A model generated the notes under the pieces. The model did not search any database, was not told the origin of the DNA, and worked only from the letters and a program-made list of their open reading frames with translations. From Bacteroides sp. OF04-15BH (lineage in GTDB: Bacteria; Bacteroidota; Bacteroidia; Bacteroidales; Bacteroidaceae), in assembly GCF_003477995.1 (NCBI RefSeq), contig NZ_QUEM01000020.1, positions 1 through 64,000 of the forward strand: a DNA stretch of 64,000 bases. The letters run 5' to 3'. This document shows positions 8,809 to 17,645 of the stretch, piece by piece. Position 1 is the first letter of the stretch, and each line of letters opens with the position of its first letter. A program made the position numbers and the translations under genes.

Positions 8809-9284
8809 TGCAAAAGAAGCATACATAAAACTCCATATATTCCGGCCAGAATATCGTCGAGCATGACGCCCCAGCCTCCGGACACGTCCTCCAGAAGTCT
8901 GATACCTAACGGCTTGAAGATGTCAAACAGACGGAAAAACAGAATACCTGTGAGGCCCAGATACAGATTCCCGACAGGAACCACATAAAGGACAATCCAG
9001 GTGCCGACCATCTCGTCAATCACTACCCGTGAAGGGTCTTCGCCCCAAACAGACTGTAATTTGTTGGCTGCCCAGACTCCGGCCAGCGTGGACAGAATGA
9101 TCAGGCAGGGGAGCAGATCGTATAATCTGTTTTCCGGAAGCAGTCGGCATAACAGCAACCAGATGATTCCGGCAAGCAATGAGCCGGCTGTGCCCGGTGC
9201 AAACGGACAATATCCGGCTCCGGCTCCGGTGCCGATCAGTTTGGCACAGAACATGGAAAACTTTTCGGTTCGTTTAGAGGACAT
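8787..9284 (-). CDS. PgpA-like phosphatase, probable phosphatidylinositol-phosphate phosphatase
   Basis: This 165-residue membrane protein belongs to the phosphatidylglycerophosphatase A family. Signatures are GTGAGAGYCPFAPGTAGSL at about 18-36 and the acidic motif EDPSRVVIDEMVGTW at about 85-99. In E. coli the family dephosphorylates phosphatidylglycerol phosphate. Here, between an inositol-phosphate synthase and a CDP-alcohol phosphatidyltransferase, it more likely removes the phosphate from phosphatidylinositol phosphate, as proposed for the Bacteroides cluster. It overlaps the next gene by about 20 bp. Confidence 0.88.
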   Translation of the reverse strand: MSSKRTEKFSMFCAKLIGTGAGAGYCPFAPGTAGSLLAGIIWLLLCRLLPENRLYDLLPCLIILSTLAGVWAANKLQSVWGEDPSRVVIDEMVGTWIVLYVVPVGNLYLGLTGILFFRLFDIFKPLGIRLLEDVSGGWGVMLDDILAGIYGVLCMLLLQWITFCF

Positions 9285-9307
9285 AATCAGATAGGGTTGA
9301 TGATACG

Positions 9308-9340
9308 GCTACGAAGGGCAGCAGGTCTGCCCTTCGTAGC
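9308..9340 (-). other. Strong hairpin without a U-run inside the inositol-lipid operon
   Basis: GCTACGAAGGGCA and TGCCCTTCGTAGC form a perfect 13-bp stem with a 7-nt loop. It lies between the inositol-phosphate synthase stop and the PgpA-like start. No run of U follows on either strand, so it is more likely an mRNA stability or processing element than a terminator. Confidence 0.6.
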
Positions 9341-9358
9341 TGTTGTTAATATATGGGC

Positions 9359-10648
9359 TTAATCCAGATAACTCGGTTCTTTTTCTCCAACCATTTCGCG
9401 GATGGTTTGTTTCAGCATGCGCCACTGCTGGAACAAATCGTGTACGGGCTGGTGTTCATTATCGTGCATCGGGCTCTTGCAGAAGAAGGAGAGCCAGGTC
9501 TGAATACCTTTCATGCCGGCGCGGGCTGCCAGGTCGCTGAACAATACCAGGTCGAGGGCAATTGGAGCGGCCAGAATGGAATCACGGCAAAGGAAGTTGA
9601 CCTTGATCTCCATCGGATATCCCATCCAGCCGAAGATATCAATATTGTCCCAGGCTTCCTTGTTGTCGCGGCGTGGCGGATAATAGTTGATGCGAACCTT
9701 GTGATAGAGATTGCCATAGAGTTGCGGATACTTCTCCGGTTCGAAAATCTGCTCGATGACCGACAGTTTGCTGACTTCCTTGGTCTTGAAGTTTTCCGGC
9801 TGGTCCAGAACTTCTCCGTCGCGATTACCCAGAATATTGGTTGAGAACCATCCGGATACTCCCAGCATTCGGGTCTTGAACATAGGTGCCAGAACGGTTT
9901 TCATCAGTGTCTGTCCGCTCTTGAAGTCTTTTCCGGCAATCGGAACATTCATTTTCTCTGAGAACTCCCATATAGCCGGAATATCCACGCAAAGGTTCGG
10001 AGCACCCATAATGAACGGACAACCTTCGGCAATGGCGGCATAAGCATAGCACATGCTTGGCGGGATTACAGCTGTGTTGTTCTCCTTCATCGCCTTTTCC
10101 AAAGCCTGGAGTGACTGGTGTTCGGCAGATGGAGCGATGAATATTTCGGTGCTGGCAGCCCAGAGAACGACAATACGGTCACACTGGTTCTGCTCCTTGA
10201 AATTGCGGATGTCGGCGCGCAGCTGTTCCACCATATCCCAGCGGGTCTGGGTGTCTTTGATAAATGTTCCGTTGAGTCTTTTGGCGTAATTATGGTCAAA
10301 AGCTGCCTTCATCGGAGTGATGTTTTCCAACTCCGTGCGGATAGATTCAAGATCTTTGGCTTTCAGCACCTCGGCATATACGGCTGCCTGATAAGCGTTT
10401 TCCGGGAAGATGTCCCAGCCCCCGAACACAATATCCTTCAAGTCTGCAATCGGAACAATATCCTTTATCGGCATTTCTTTTCCGTTTTACATCTTGATTG
10501 TTGCCATCTGGGTGATTGATCCTACCGGTTGTGAAAGTCCTTTGCGGACAGACAATACACCTGAAATCAATGTTGTGGAAACGGCTCCACCAACTCCAAC
10601 GATTAAAATACCAAGCTTTCCTTGTGCTGGTTCAATGTTCTTTTTCAT
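9359..10648 (-). pseudogene. myo-Inositol-phosphate synthase, interrupted by an in-frame TAA at codon 54
   Basis: The family enzyme converts glucose 6-phosphate to inositol 3-phosphate with NAD. Reading from ATG 10648, the frame gives MKKNIEPAQGKLGILIVGVG then GAVSTT, the Rossmann GxGGxxxTT loop. It continues to ITQMATIKM, then meets TAA at 10489-10487. The same frame carries on as NGKEMPIKDIVPIADLKDIV through 371 more codons to the stop at 9359. Without the TAA the protein would be 429 residues, the usual length for Bacteroides homologues. No frameshift is present. The longest intact part starts at ATG 10474 (codon 59) and lacks the NAD-binding loop. The rest looks conserved, so the lesion is recent, polymorphic or a base-call error. 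Real readthrough is less likely because TAA is a normal stop here. Confidence 0.85.
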
Positions 10649-10676
10649 TTTTCTACTTTTTATAAAGTTCTAGAGT

Positions 10677-13211
10677 TTAAAATGTCATGTGTAAACTGAT
10701 TCTCACTCCGTGTTTGCTGATGTGTGGCAGATTCCTGTAGGTCAGCCGGTGAACATAGTCTATTCGGAGTATCTTGAAAATGTTTTCTATACCGGCATTG
10801 ATCTCCACATAAGGGAGGTTGCTCTGCATCAGCGTGCTGCCGTATGGCAGGGCAAACAGGTCGTCATTACCTTTGGGTCTGTTCTTTTCGCTCAGATAGC
10901 CGAACATTCCTTTACAGCCGATGACTTCGCGCCATTTGAGATGCTTGAGCAACGGAATCCGGTTGAAGAGGAAACCGTTCAGATAGTAAGTGACATCCCA
11001 CGAGGCATACTGGTCGTTGATGAATTCCATGGCGTTCATCAGGCTGTATGACTCCGGCTGTATGGTATACGACAGGTTGGCGTTGGGAATGATCAGAAGC
11101 GGGAACGGCACCTTATTCCATACTTTTCCGGCCTTGAGAATCACATCCGTATAACCGAAGGCCGAGAACCAGAAACGTTTCTGGAATCCGAATTCGGTAT
11201 GGTGATACCGATAGTCTCCGCCCAATATATCCTTTGCAGCCAAAGTATGGGAGAGGGTGAAGACCGGAGCATCCAGAGAAACCGGATAACGGTTCCATTG
11301 GGTCTGAAAGAATTTCTCGTTCGGAGCATAACGGAGCTTGAGTTCCAGTTCTGTATTCTGAATGCTTTCAACAAGACTTCCGTCACTCTGTTTCACAAAC
11401 GGTACCAGAGATGAGGCTTCGTCACGACGCAGTCGTGTAGCTATCTGAAAGGAGAATCCGGAATGAAACTCATTCGTGTAGGTCAGTTCACCTTTCTGCA
11501 AATAACCGATCCGGTCGTCTCTCTTTCGTTTCAGGGCCAGAAAGACATTGTCCTGGCTGGTATACAGATAATGCTGTCCATACTGGTCAATATCCGATTT
11601 GTAGGACAGGCGCAGCGAATGGATCGGGAATTCATTGGCATATTCCTTTTTCTTGTTGAAAGAGTATTCCAGTTCGCCAAGTCCTTTCACGCGGTGGTCC
11701 TTGAATCCGTATGCTACATATCCGCGTGCAAACAGATGCGGGTTGACACGGGCTGTTGTCATACCGCCGGCTCTGAGTCGTACTCCTTCAAGAGCATTGC
11801 CGCTGATGGTGGTGTTCATGATTCCGTAGTAGAACACCGGTTTCTCTTCCGGAATAGGGATATAACCGGTAAAGAGTACTTTCAGTACCTTTTCGGTCCA
11901 ATAAAAGGCCGGCACGCTTCGGAGCTGCTGCATCATCTTGTCTACGGAAGTTGCCTTGCGGGTAGAGTCTTTGGGAGTCATTTCCGCCCAGTATTCCTGA
12001 GTATGTGTCTCAGAATGATCTTCCTCAATGACTTTCTGCGGATGCTTGAATACGGTCAGATCATCAGGCGTCGGCTGGTAAGTGTAGTTGCTGTATTGAA
12101 CACTGCGGCAGGCGTACATGCCGTCGTCTTTTCCGGTGAGCTTGAAGTTTGTCATGATCTTCTCGTCCGTCATTTCCCGGATATTGCCCTGGGTACGTCG
12201 GAAGTTCTGCTCCAGAGACATGTGATCCACAAAATTCAGATTAATCTTTTTCGGAAAATTCATTTTTACCTGGTGCACAAAATACTCTCCGTTCAGAGAG
12301 ACGAACAGATGACCGGTAAATCCGAAGGATTCTGAATTGAAGGGAACGAAGGTAAGATCAACACAAGGCTCGTTGTTGATGACCAGTGTGTCCATCAGAT
12401 AATATTTGTAGAAGGACGGTCCCATTTTGGAAAGAGGACTGACAAACTTGTTGGTAAACAAGGTGATGTTATTCTGAAAGATGTCAACGTCTGTCATGGT
12501 GACACTGATAACCTGCTCCATACCTTGCTGGGAGAACATTTCGTCGATACCGGCCTGTCGGCGTGCCTGAACGACCTGTTTCTGCTCCTTTGATTCGCGA
12601 CGGAAATAATCCTGAGCCAGCAGTTCCCGATCGGATACAGCCAGTACCGGTTTTCCGTCGGATTCCAATGTGTCTACATAATTATTCAGGAACGTGAATT
12701 TACGGTAGAGCCACTTTTTCTGTTTGGCACTGTCAAATTCGTTGATATAGAATGTTGTCTTCTCATATCGGTTGCGTTTCCAGAATTCCAGTTGGTCGGG
12801 ATCGTTGTCGTCTCTGTGACGGATCATTTCTCGTACGAAACGAACGGCGGGATTGTCTCTCTTGTATTTTTCTTTTCCCGAATGAACGACAACTTCATTC
12901 AGAGAGAAAACAGTGGGTTGCAGGAGTATTTGTATATCCGCAGTGTCCTTGGAAGTCAATAGGCATACAAAATCTTTATATCCCATTGCTGAGATCCGGA
13001 GCGTGAGTTTTTCTACGGGGCTGGTAAACGAGAATCGTCCCTGCAGGTTACTGATACAACCGTCTTTTAGTTCTTCAAAGTATAATGAGATGTAAGGCAG
13101 AGTTTCTTTTGTGAGTGAGTCTTGTACTGTTCCTTTAAAGGTATATTGCGCAAAGCTTGACAGGGAACAGCAGAACATTCCGATAATCAGTAAAAGTTTA
13201 ATAGACCTCAT
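10677..13211 (-). CDS. DUF5686 outer-membrane protein with carboxypeptidase-like regulatory domain
   Basis: The 844-residue protein has a signal peptide (LLLIIGMFCCSLSSFAQ), then a carboxypeptidase-regulatory-like beta domain at about 22-110 (FKGTVQDSLTKETLPYISLYF). The DUF5686 region fills the rest. Its C-terminal half has alternating aromatic strands and ends in Phe (ISLHMTF), as expected of an outer-membrane beta-barrel. The family resembles TonB-dependent receptor N-termini but has no plug domain here. Its function is unknown. It lies 28 bp upstream of the inositol-phosphate synthase on the same strand, so it may be the first gene of that operon. Confidence 0.85.
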   Translation of the reverse strand: MRSIKLLLIIGMFCCSLSSFAQYTFKGTVQDSLTKETLPYISLYFEELKDGCISNLQGRFSFTSPVEKLTLRISAMGYKDFVCLLTSKDTADIQILLQPTVFSLNEVVVHSGKEKYKRDNPAVRFVREMIRHRDDNDPDQLEFWKRNRYEKTTFYINEFDSAKQKKWLYRKFTFLNNYVDTLESDGKPVLAVSDRELLAQDYFRRESKEQKQVVQARRQAGIDEMFSQQGMEQVISVTMTDVDIFQNNITLFTNKFVSPLSKMGPSFYKYYLMDTLVINNEPCVDLTFVPFNSESFGFTGHLFVSLNGEYFVHQVKMNFPKKINLNFVDHMSLEQNFRRTQGNIREMTDEKIMTNFKLTGKDDGMYACRSVQYSNYTYQPTPDDLTVFKHPQKVIEEDHSETHTQEYWAEMTPKDSTRKATSVDKMMQQLRSVPAFYWTEKVLKVLFTGYIPIPEEKPVFYYGIMNTTISGNALEGVRLRAGGMTTARVNPHLFARGYVAYGFKDHRVKGLGELEYSFNKKKEYANEFPIHSLRLSYKSDIDQYGQHYLYTSQDNVFLALKRKRDDRIGYLQKGELTYTNEFHSGFSFQIATRLRRDEASSLVPFVKQSDGSLVESIQNTELELKLRYAPNEKFFQTQWNRYPVSLDAPVFTLSHTLAAKDILGGDYRYHHTEFGFQKRFWFSAFGYTDVILKAGKVWNKVPFPLLIIPNANLSYTIQPESYSLMNAMEFINDQYASWDVTYYLNGFLFNRIPLLKHLKWREVIGCKGMFGYLSEKNRPKGNDDLFALPYGSTLMQSNLPYVEINAGIENIFKILRIDYVHRLTYRNLPHISKHGVRISLHMTF

Positions 13212-13240
13212 ATTTTATTGCTACATTTCATTTTGAGACG

Positions 13241-13248
13241 CAAAGGTA
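13241..13248 (-). promoter_or_regulatory. -7 box upstream of the DUF5686/inositol-lipid operon
   Basis: TACCTTTG on the minus strand, 30 bp before the ATG, matches TAnnTTTG exactly. The -33 region is A/T-rich without a clear TTTG. Confidence 0.6.
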
Positions 13249-13400
13249 TAGCAGAAGTGAAAAAGGAAAAAGGTCTATTTTTCTTCGAAAATATTCAATA
13301 ATCCTGTTGCTTATATAAGATTTTATAACGAATGATAATTATCAATGTAAAGAAGCCAGGAATAGCTTCGGAGACTGGTTGCGGAAGTGTGAAAAAGAAA

Positions 13401-13454
13401 AACAGACCGCATTTCTGAAAAGTCTTCACGCAAGATTCAGAAATGCGGTCTGTT
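13401..13454. terminator. Hairpin terminator between AspT-like and DUF5686 genes
   Basis: AACAGACCGCATTTCTGA and TCAGAAATGCGGTCTGTT form an 18-bp perfect stem with an 18-nt loop. On the minus strand it follows the transporter gene, with T-rich sequence after it. Confidence 0.75.
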
Positions 13455-13499
13455 TGGTTATCTTTCTAAAAAATAATGATTTGTTCTTTTCCGGAATAT

Positions 13500-15164
13500 C
13501 TAGATGAATATCATCAGAATAATCTGTGCCAGAATAACGCGGATAAACATGGCCAACGGGTAGACGGTGGCATAGCTTACCGAAGCCTGGTTGCTTCCCT
13601 GATAGGTATCGTTCACATAGCTCAGTGCCATCGGGTTGGCCATACTGCCGCAGAGCATACCGCAAGTGGTACGGAAATCCATTTTGCTGAAGCGCAAGGC
13701 AATCCAGCCCACCAGAATTACCGGTATGAGAGTAATGGCAAAGCCGATACCGATCCATGCCGCTCCTTCGGGGCGCATGACGGTTTCAAAGAAATGGGCT
13801 CCGGCATCAATACCCAGACAGGCCAGATAGAGCGATAGACCGATGGCGCGCAGCATCAGGTTGGCACTGCGGGTGGTGTAGATGCGCATGTGCAGACGCG
13901 GTCCGAAACAACCTACGAGAATACCTACTACAATAGGACCACCGGCCAGTCCCAGTTTTACCGGAGTGTCAATGCCCGGGATACTAATCGGTATGGCACC
14001 CAGAATCAGTCCCATCACAATGCCGATGAAAATTGCTGCCAGATTAGGCTCTTTCAGAGAAGTGACGGTATTTCCCAGAATCTTTTCCACTTGCTTGATG
14101 GCTGCCGCATCGCCCACTACGGTGAGTCGGTCGCCCAACTGAAGCACCAGATCGGGAGTAGCCAACAACTTCACACCGCTACGCAGCACGCGGCTCACAT
14201 TGATGTCGTAGGCATTGCGCAGACGGAGAGAACCCAGACGGCGACCGTTGATTTCCGGACGGGTCACCACAATGTAGCTGGATACCAGTTCACGGTCGAT
14301 GCTGTTCCAGTCGATATCCTCTTTATTCCAATCGCGGTTTTCCTGCTCTCCGAAGAGCATGGTCAGAATAGGCATGTCCTTCTCGATGGTGACTACCAGA
14401 ATGCGGTCGTTTTCCATCAGAATGGTTTCGCGCGACGGAATGCTTACTTTTCCGTTGCGCCACAGGCGTGAAATCACAAATTTGGTATGACTGTCGTTGG
14501 CCAGTGTCTCAATTTTTTTACCGTAGATGCCTGGGTTGTGTACCTGAAAGGCGGCAATGTAAGTGTGGTTTGGATCATCTTCCTGCTTGATATCCATGTC
14601 CTGCGGGCGCGCTATCAGTTTCTTGATGACAATGATAGCCAGAATGACACCCACAACACCGAGCGGATAAGTCACCGCACAGCTCAGCGCGGCACTGCTG
14701 GCTTCCTGTCCCAACTGTTTTAAGGTCTGTTGGGCGGCACCCAGTGCCGGCGTGTTGGTGGTGGCACCGCAAAGCACACCGATCATGTCCTTGAGCGGAA
14801 TCTGTGATGCATAGCTGATGATGATGGCCATAGCTGTGCCTAACAGGATGACTATCAGGCCCAGCAGGTTCAGCTGAATACCTTCCTTTCGGAAAGCGCT
14901 GAAGAATCCCGGACCCACCTGAAGGCCCAGTGAGTAGACAAAGAGCACCAGACCGAAACTCTCGGCGTAGTTCAACATGTCCGGATTGAGGGAGATGCCC
15001 AGATGTCCGGCTACGATACCCATAAAAAAGACAAAGGTAACTCCCAATGAGATACCTCCTATGCGGATCTTGCCCAGCGAAATGCCGATGGCGGTGGTCA
15101 GCGATAAAATGATGATGGCCTGAAGGGCCGAATGTTCAAAGAATATACTGTTTATCCATTCCAT
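13500..15164 (-). CDS. AspT/YidE-type putative transporter with two RCK_C domains
   Basis: The 554-residue inner-membrane protein has the aspartate:alanine exchanger family layout. An N-terminal set of about five helices (15-180) is followed by two cytosolic TrkA-C/RCK_C domains (about 205-370; for example RLGSLRLRNAYDINVSRVLR). A second helix set (375-554) contains the repeated family motif (GLAGGPIVVGILVGCFG). Family members include the Tetragenococcus aspartate-alanine antiporter and E. coli YidE/YbjL of unknown substrate, so the substrate is not assigned. It is monocistronic, with a -7 box almost touching the start codon. Confidence 0.88.
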   Translation of the reverse strand: MEWINSIFFEHSALQAIIILSLTTAIGISLGKIRIGGISLGVTFVFFMGIVAGHLGISLNPDMLNYAESFGLVLFVYSLGLQVGPGFFSAFRKEGIQLNLLGLIVILLGTAMAIIISYASQIPLKDMIGVLCGATTNTPALGAAQQTLKQLGQEASSAALSCAVTYPLGVVGVILAIIVIKKLIARPQDMDIKQEDDPNHTYIAAFQVHNPGIYGKKIETLANDSHTKFVISRLWRNGKVSIPSRETILMENDRILVVTIEKDMPILTMLFGEQENRDWNKEDIDWNSIDRELVSSYIVVTRPEINGRRLGSLRLRNAYDINVSRVLRSGVKLLATPDLVLQLGDRLTVVGDAAAIKQVEKILGNTVTSLKEPNLAAIFIGIVMGLILGAIPISIPGIDTPVKLGLAGGPIVVGILVGCFGPRLHMRIYTTRSANLMLRAIGLSLYLACLGIDAGAHFFETVMRPEGAAWIGIGFAITLIPVILVGWIALRFSKMDFRTTCGMLCGSMANPMALSYVNDTYQGSNQASVSYATVYPLAMFIRVILAQIILMIFI

Positions 15165-15168
15165 GCTG

Positions 15169-15176
15169 CAAAGTTA
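15169..15176 (-). promoter_or_regulatory. -7 box 4 nt from the transporter start
   Basis: TAACTTTG ends 4 nt before the ATG at 15164. With usual Bacteroides spacing, transcription would begin at or next to the start codon. Confidence 0.5.
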
Positions 15177-15280
15177 TATCTTTTCTTTGTCAGCAGAAAT
15201 TCGGAATGCACTTTTTTTATATTTATTCAAAAAAATGCATATTCTCCTTGTGCGTGTCTTTCTTTTTCCTTCCCGGAGGA

Positions 15281-15341
15281 CAAAAATAGAGCGGAGTCCG
15301 ATACTGATTTTGTGGACCTTCAGTCGGTGCTCCGCTCTTTC
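15281..15341 (-). terminator. Terminator of the trp operon
   Basis: The hairpin has arms AGAGCGGAG / CTCCGCTCT, extended inward by CCGA-CTGA / TCAGTCGG pairing. On the minus strand it is followed by ATTTTTG. It starts about 30 bp after the trpA stop. Confidence 0.8.
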
Positions 15342-15372
15342 AGAAAGTATCTGTTCTTTGATGATGGTTCGT

Positions 15373-16146
15373 TTATTGCTGCAAGTCTTTCATTAGTCGG
15401 TCCAAGGCGTCCCCTGCGTTTCCGGATTCTTCCAACAGACTGATGAATTTACTGCCGATGATGGTTCCGGCGGCATTGGCGCGTGCCGTTTCCAGTGTCT
15501 GGCGGTTGCTGATGCCGAATCCGATGAGGCGCGGATTCTTCAGATTCATGTGATTCACCCGATTGAAGTATTCCTGCAAAGGGTCTCCAAAAGATTTCTG
15601 TGCGCCGGTAATGGCTGCAGAGGATACCATATAGATAAAGCCGTCTGTATGCTGGTCTATGAGTCGGATGCGTTCTTCTTCCGTGGCGGGAGTGATGAGC
15701 ATGATCATTTTCAGGTCATAGCGGTCGGCTACTGGCTTGTATTCTTCTAGATAATTACGGAAAGGCAGGTCGGGGATAATCATGCCGTCAATGCCGCATT
15801 CCGAGCATGCCTGACAGAAAGCCTCGAAGCCAAAACGCATGATGGGGTTCAGATATCCCATGATGACCAGAGGAATCTGTACGGACTGACGGATATTACG
15901 CAGCTGCTCAAAGAGCAGACGCAGCGACATGCCGTTGTTTAATGCCTGACGGGTGGCTTTTTGGATAACAGGCCCGTCGGCCAGCGGATCACTGAACGGG
16001 ATGCCGATCTCTATCAGATCCACTCCTTTGTTTTCTAATGTACGGATGATTTCTGCGGTACTGTCCAATTGAGGATGTCCGGCACAGAAGTAAAGAGAAA
16101 AGATATTCTGTTTTTTCTCTTGGAATAATTTGTTGATGCGGTTCAT
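15373..16146 (-). CDS. trpA: Tryptophan synthase alpha subunit
   Basis: It cleaves indole-3-glycerol phosphate to indole and glyceraldehyde 3-phosphate, passing indole to TrpB. The 257-residue TIM barrel has the catalytic signature DLIEIGIPFSDPLADGPVIQ (Glu and Asp as acid/base pair) at about 44-63, and the phosphate-binding GFGISNRQT region near the C-terminus. It is the last gene of the trp operon, 16 bp after trpF. trpB is the first gene, so the two subunit genes sit at opposite ends. Confidence 0.96.
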   Translation of the reverse strand: MNRINKLFQEKKQNIFSLYFCAGHPQLDSTAEIIRTLENKGVDLIEIGIPFSDPLADGPVIQKATRQALNNGMSLRLLFEQLRNIRQSVQIPLVIMGYLNPIMRFGFEAFCQACSECGIDGMIIPDLPFRNYLEEYKPVADRYDLKMIMLITPATEEERIRLIDQHTDGFIYMVSSAAITGAQKSFGDPLQEYFNRVNHMNLKNPRLIGFGISNRQTLETARANAAGTIIGSKFISLLEESGNAGDALDRLMKDLQQ

Positions 16147-16162
16147 TTTGTGTCTGATGTAT

Positions 16163-16804
16163 TTATGAGTTCAATTGTGTCAGAAAATTTTTCAGTAGGG
16201 TAGCGTCTTTCAGTCCCGGGGATATTTCAAAGCGTGAATTCAGATCAATACCGACGCAGAGCGGGTGGTGGAATTCTTGTAGGCGATGAGTATCATTTGG
16301 ACCGATGCCGCCACTCAGTAAGAAGGGAAGCGTACCGGAATAGTGTTGCAGGATTTGCCACTCGAACTGTTTGCCGCTGCCTCCGGGAAGAGGGGTTTTC
16401 GTATCGAAGAGCAGAAAGTGGCACAGATTTTCGTATTTCTGGACTGGTGCCAGATCTTCGGGCGTTGAAATGCTGAATGCCTTGATGAGCTGCACGGACG
16501 CGAGTCCGCTTTGATTCAGATTCTGGCGCAGATGGTGACAAAATTCCGGGGATTCCTGTCCGTGGAGCTGCACATAAGAAAGACCATAGGTGCGTACCGT
16601 GGACAGGATATATTCTGGGCTTGCGTTGACAAACACGCCGGTGCGGGCACAGGCCGGCAGATAGTCCGGCTTTTGGGATACGTAACGAGCGGACGGCTCC
16701 CAAAAGATAAATCCCATCATGTCAATGCCCAATGCTTCTACTTGCCGGATATTGTCACTTTGGCGCATGCCACATACTTTAATACAGGAGAATGGCTTTT
16801 TCAT
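16163..16804 (-). CDS. trpF: Phosphoribosylanthranilate isomerase
   Basis: It isomerises N-(5-phosphoribosyl)anthranilate to CdRP, the third step of tryptophan synthesis. The 213-residue TIM barrel begins IKVCGMRQSDN, with the catalytic Cys, and continues to MGFIFWEPSARYV. The catalytic Asp is in LLFDTKTPLPGGSGKQFEW and the phosphate site in LLSGGIGPND. The start overlaps the trpC stop by 4 nt (ATGA), which suggests coupled translation. trpF is separate from trpC, unlike the E. coli fusion. Confidence 0.95.
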   Translation of the reverse strand: MKKPFSCIKVCGMRQSDNIRQVEALGIDMMGFIFWEPSARYVSQKPDYLPACARTGVFVNASPEYILSTVRTYGLSYVQLHGQESPEFCHHLRQNLNQSGLASVQLIKAFSISTPEDLAPVQKYENLCHFLLFDTKTPLPGGSGKQFEWQILQHYSGTLPFLLSGGIGPNDTHRLQEFHHPLCVGIDLNSRFEISPGLKDATLLKNFLTQLNS

Positions 16805-17604
16805 ACGTGCATCTGTTCAAGAAAATGTTTCAGGCTGTCGCCCGGATTTTCGGTGCGCATGAACAGTTCTCCGATCAAGAATCCCTGAAAACCCTTTTGG
16901 CGCAGTTCGCGTGCGGTGGCCGCATCCGCAATACCGCTCTCCGAGATGCGGACGGTTTCGCAGGGCAGTTGTTCTGCCAAGAGAAACGAATGTTCGGTAT
17001 CGGTGTGGAAGGTACCCAGATTGCGGTTGTTGATACCCACCACATCCACGGCATCGTTCAGATATTCCAGTTCCCGTTCGTGGTGAAGCTCGAGCAATAC
17101 CTCCAGTTGCAGTTCCTTTGCCTTGCGGGCCAGAGCGATACAAGTGTTACGTTCCAGTGCAGAAGCGATGAGCAGGATGGCATCTGCTCCCCAAAGACGG
17201 GCTTCATAGAGTTGGTATTCGTCGCAGATAAAGTCCTTCCGCAAGATGGGGAGGCTTACTTTGGAGCGTGCCGTGAGCAGGTCCTCGCTGCTGCCGCCAA
17301 AATATTTTGTGTCAGTCAATACGGATAAGGCGGTGGCTCCCCCTTGTTCGTATGCCGGAGCGATGATTGCCGGGTCTGCATTGGGGGAGATCCATCCTTT
17401 TGAGGGAGATTTTCGCTTGAATTCGCTGATAATGCCACTGTTGGAGCTGCGTAAAGCCTGACTTAGAGAATGAGTAGGGCGGAGCTGGCGTTGGCAATAG
17501 CACTCCTTTAACAGATTTGCCAGTACCGACAACGGTACTTCCCGTTTGCTAGCTTCTACTTCATGGCGTTTGTGAGCCATGATTTCTTCCAATATATCTT
17601 TCAT
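16801..17604 (-). CDS. trpC: Indole-3-glycerol phosphate synthase
   Basis: It closes the indole ring from CdRP. The 267-residue protein has the family start (ILEEIMAHKRHEVEASK), the substrate/catalytic segment ISEFKRKSPSKGWI at about 55-68, and LRKDFICDEYQLYEARLWGADAIL with catalytic Lys. VVGINNRNLGTFHTD and SESGI also match. It is 41 bp after trpD and overlaps trpF. Confidence 0.96.
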   Translation of the reverse strand: MKDILEEIMAHKRHEVEASKREVPLSVLANLLKECYCQRQLRPTHSLSQALRSSNSGIISEFKRKSPSKGWISPNADPAIIAPAYEQGGATALSVLTDTKYFGGSSEDLLTARSKVSLPILRKDFICDEYQLYEARLWGADAILLIASALERNTCIALARKAKELQLEVLLELHHERELEYLNDAVDVVGINNRNLGTFHTDTEHSFLLAEQLPCETVRISESGIADAATARELRQKGFQGFLIGELFMRTENPGDSLKHFLEQMHV

Positions 17605-17645
17605 CGTGTTTGTGGTGTTTGTTTGAGAATCGTTTCCTGTTGTCT

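Noticed and set aside
9359..10474. Reading the inositol-phosphate synthase as a complete 371-residue gene from ATG 10474
   Set aside because: The same frame upstream encodes the conserved N-terminus with the NAD loop back to ATG 10648, so the shorter gene is a remnant created by the TAA.
11463..12335. 290-codon open frame opposite the DUF5686 gene, and a similar one at 1209-2096 opposite the RND pump
   Set aside because: Shadow frames of long coding genes; no start signal, no family.
13401..13454. Long inverted repeat considered as an attachment site or IS end
   Set aside because: Single copy, short loop, no transposase or flanking target duplication; it fits a transcription terminator.
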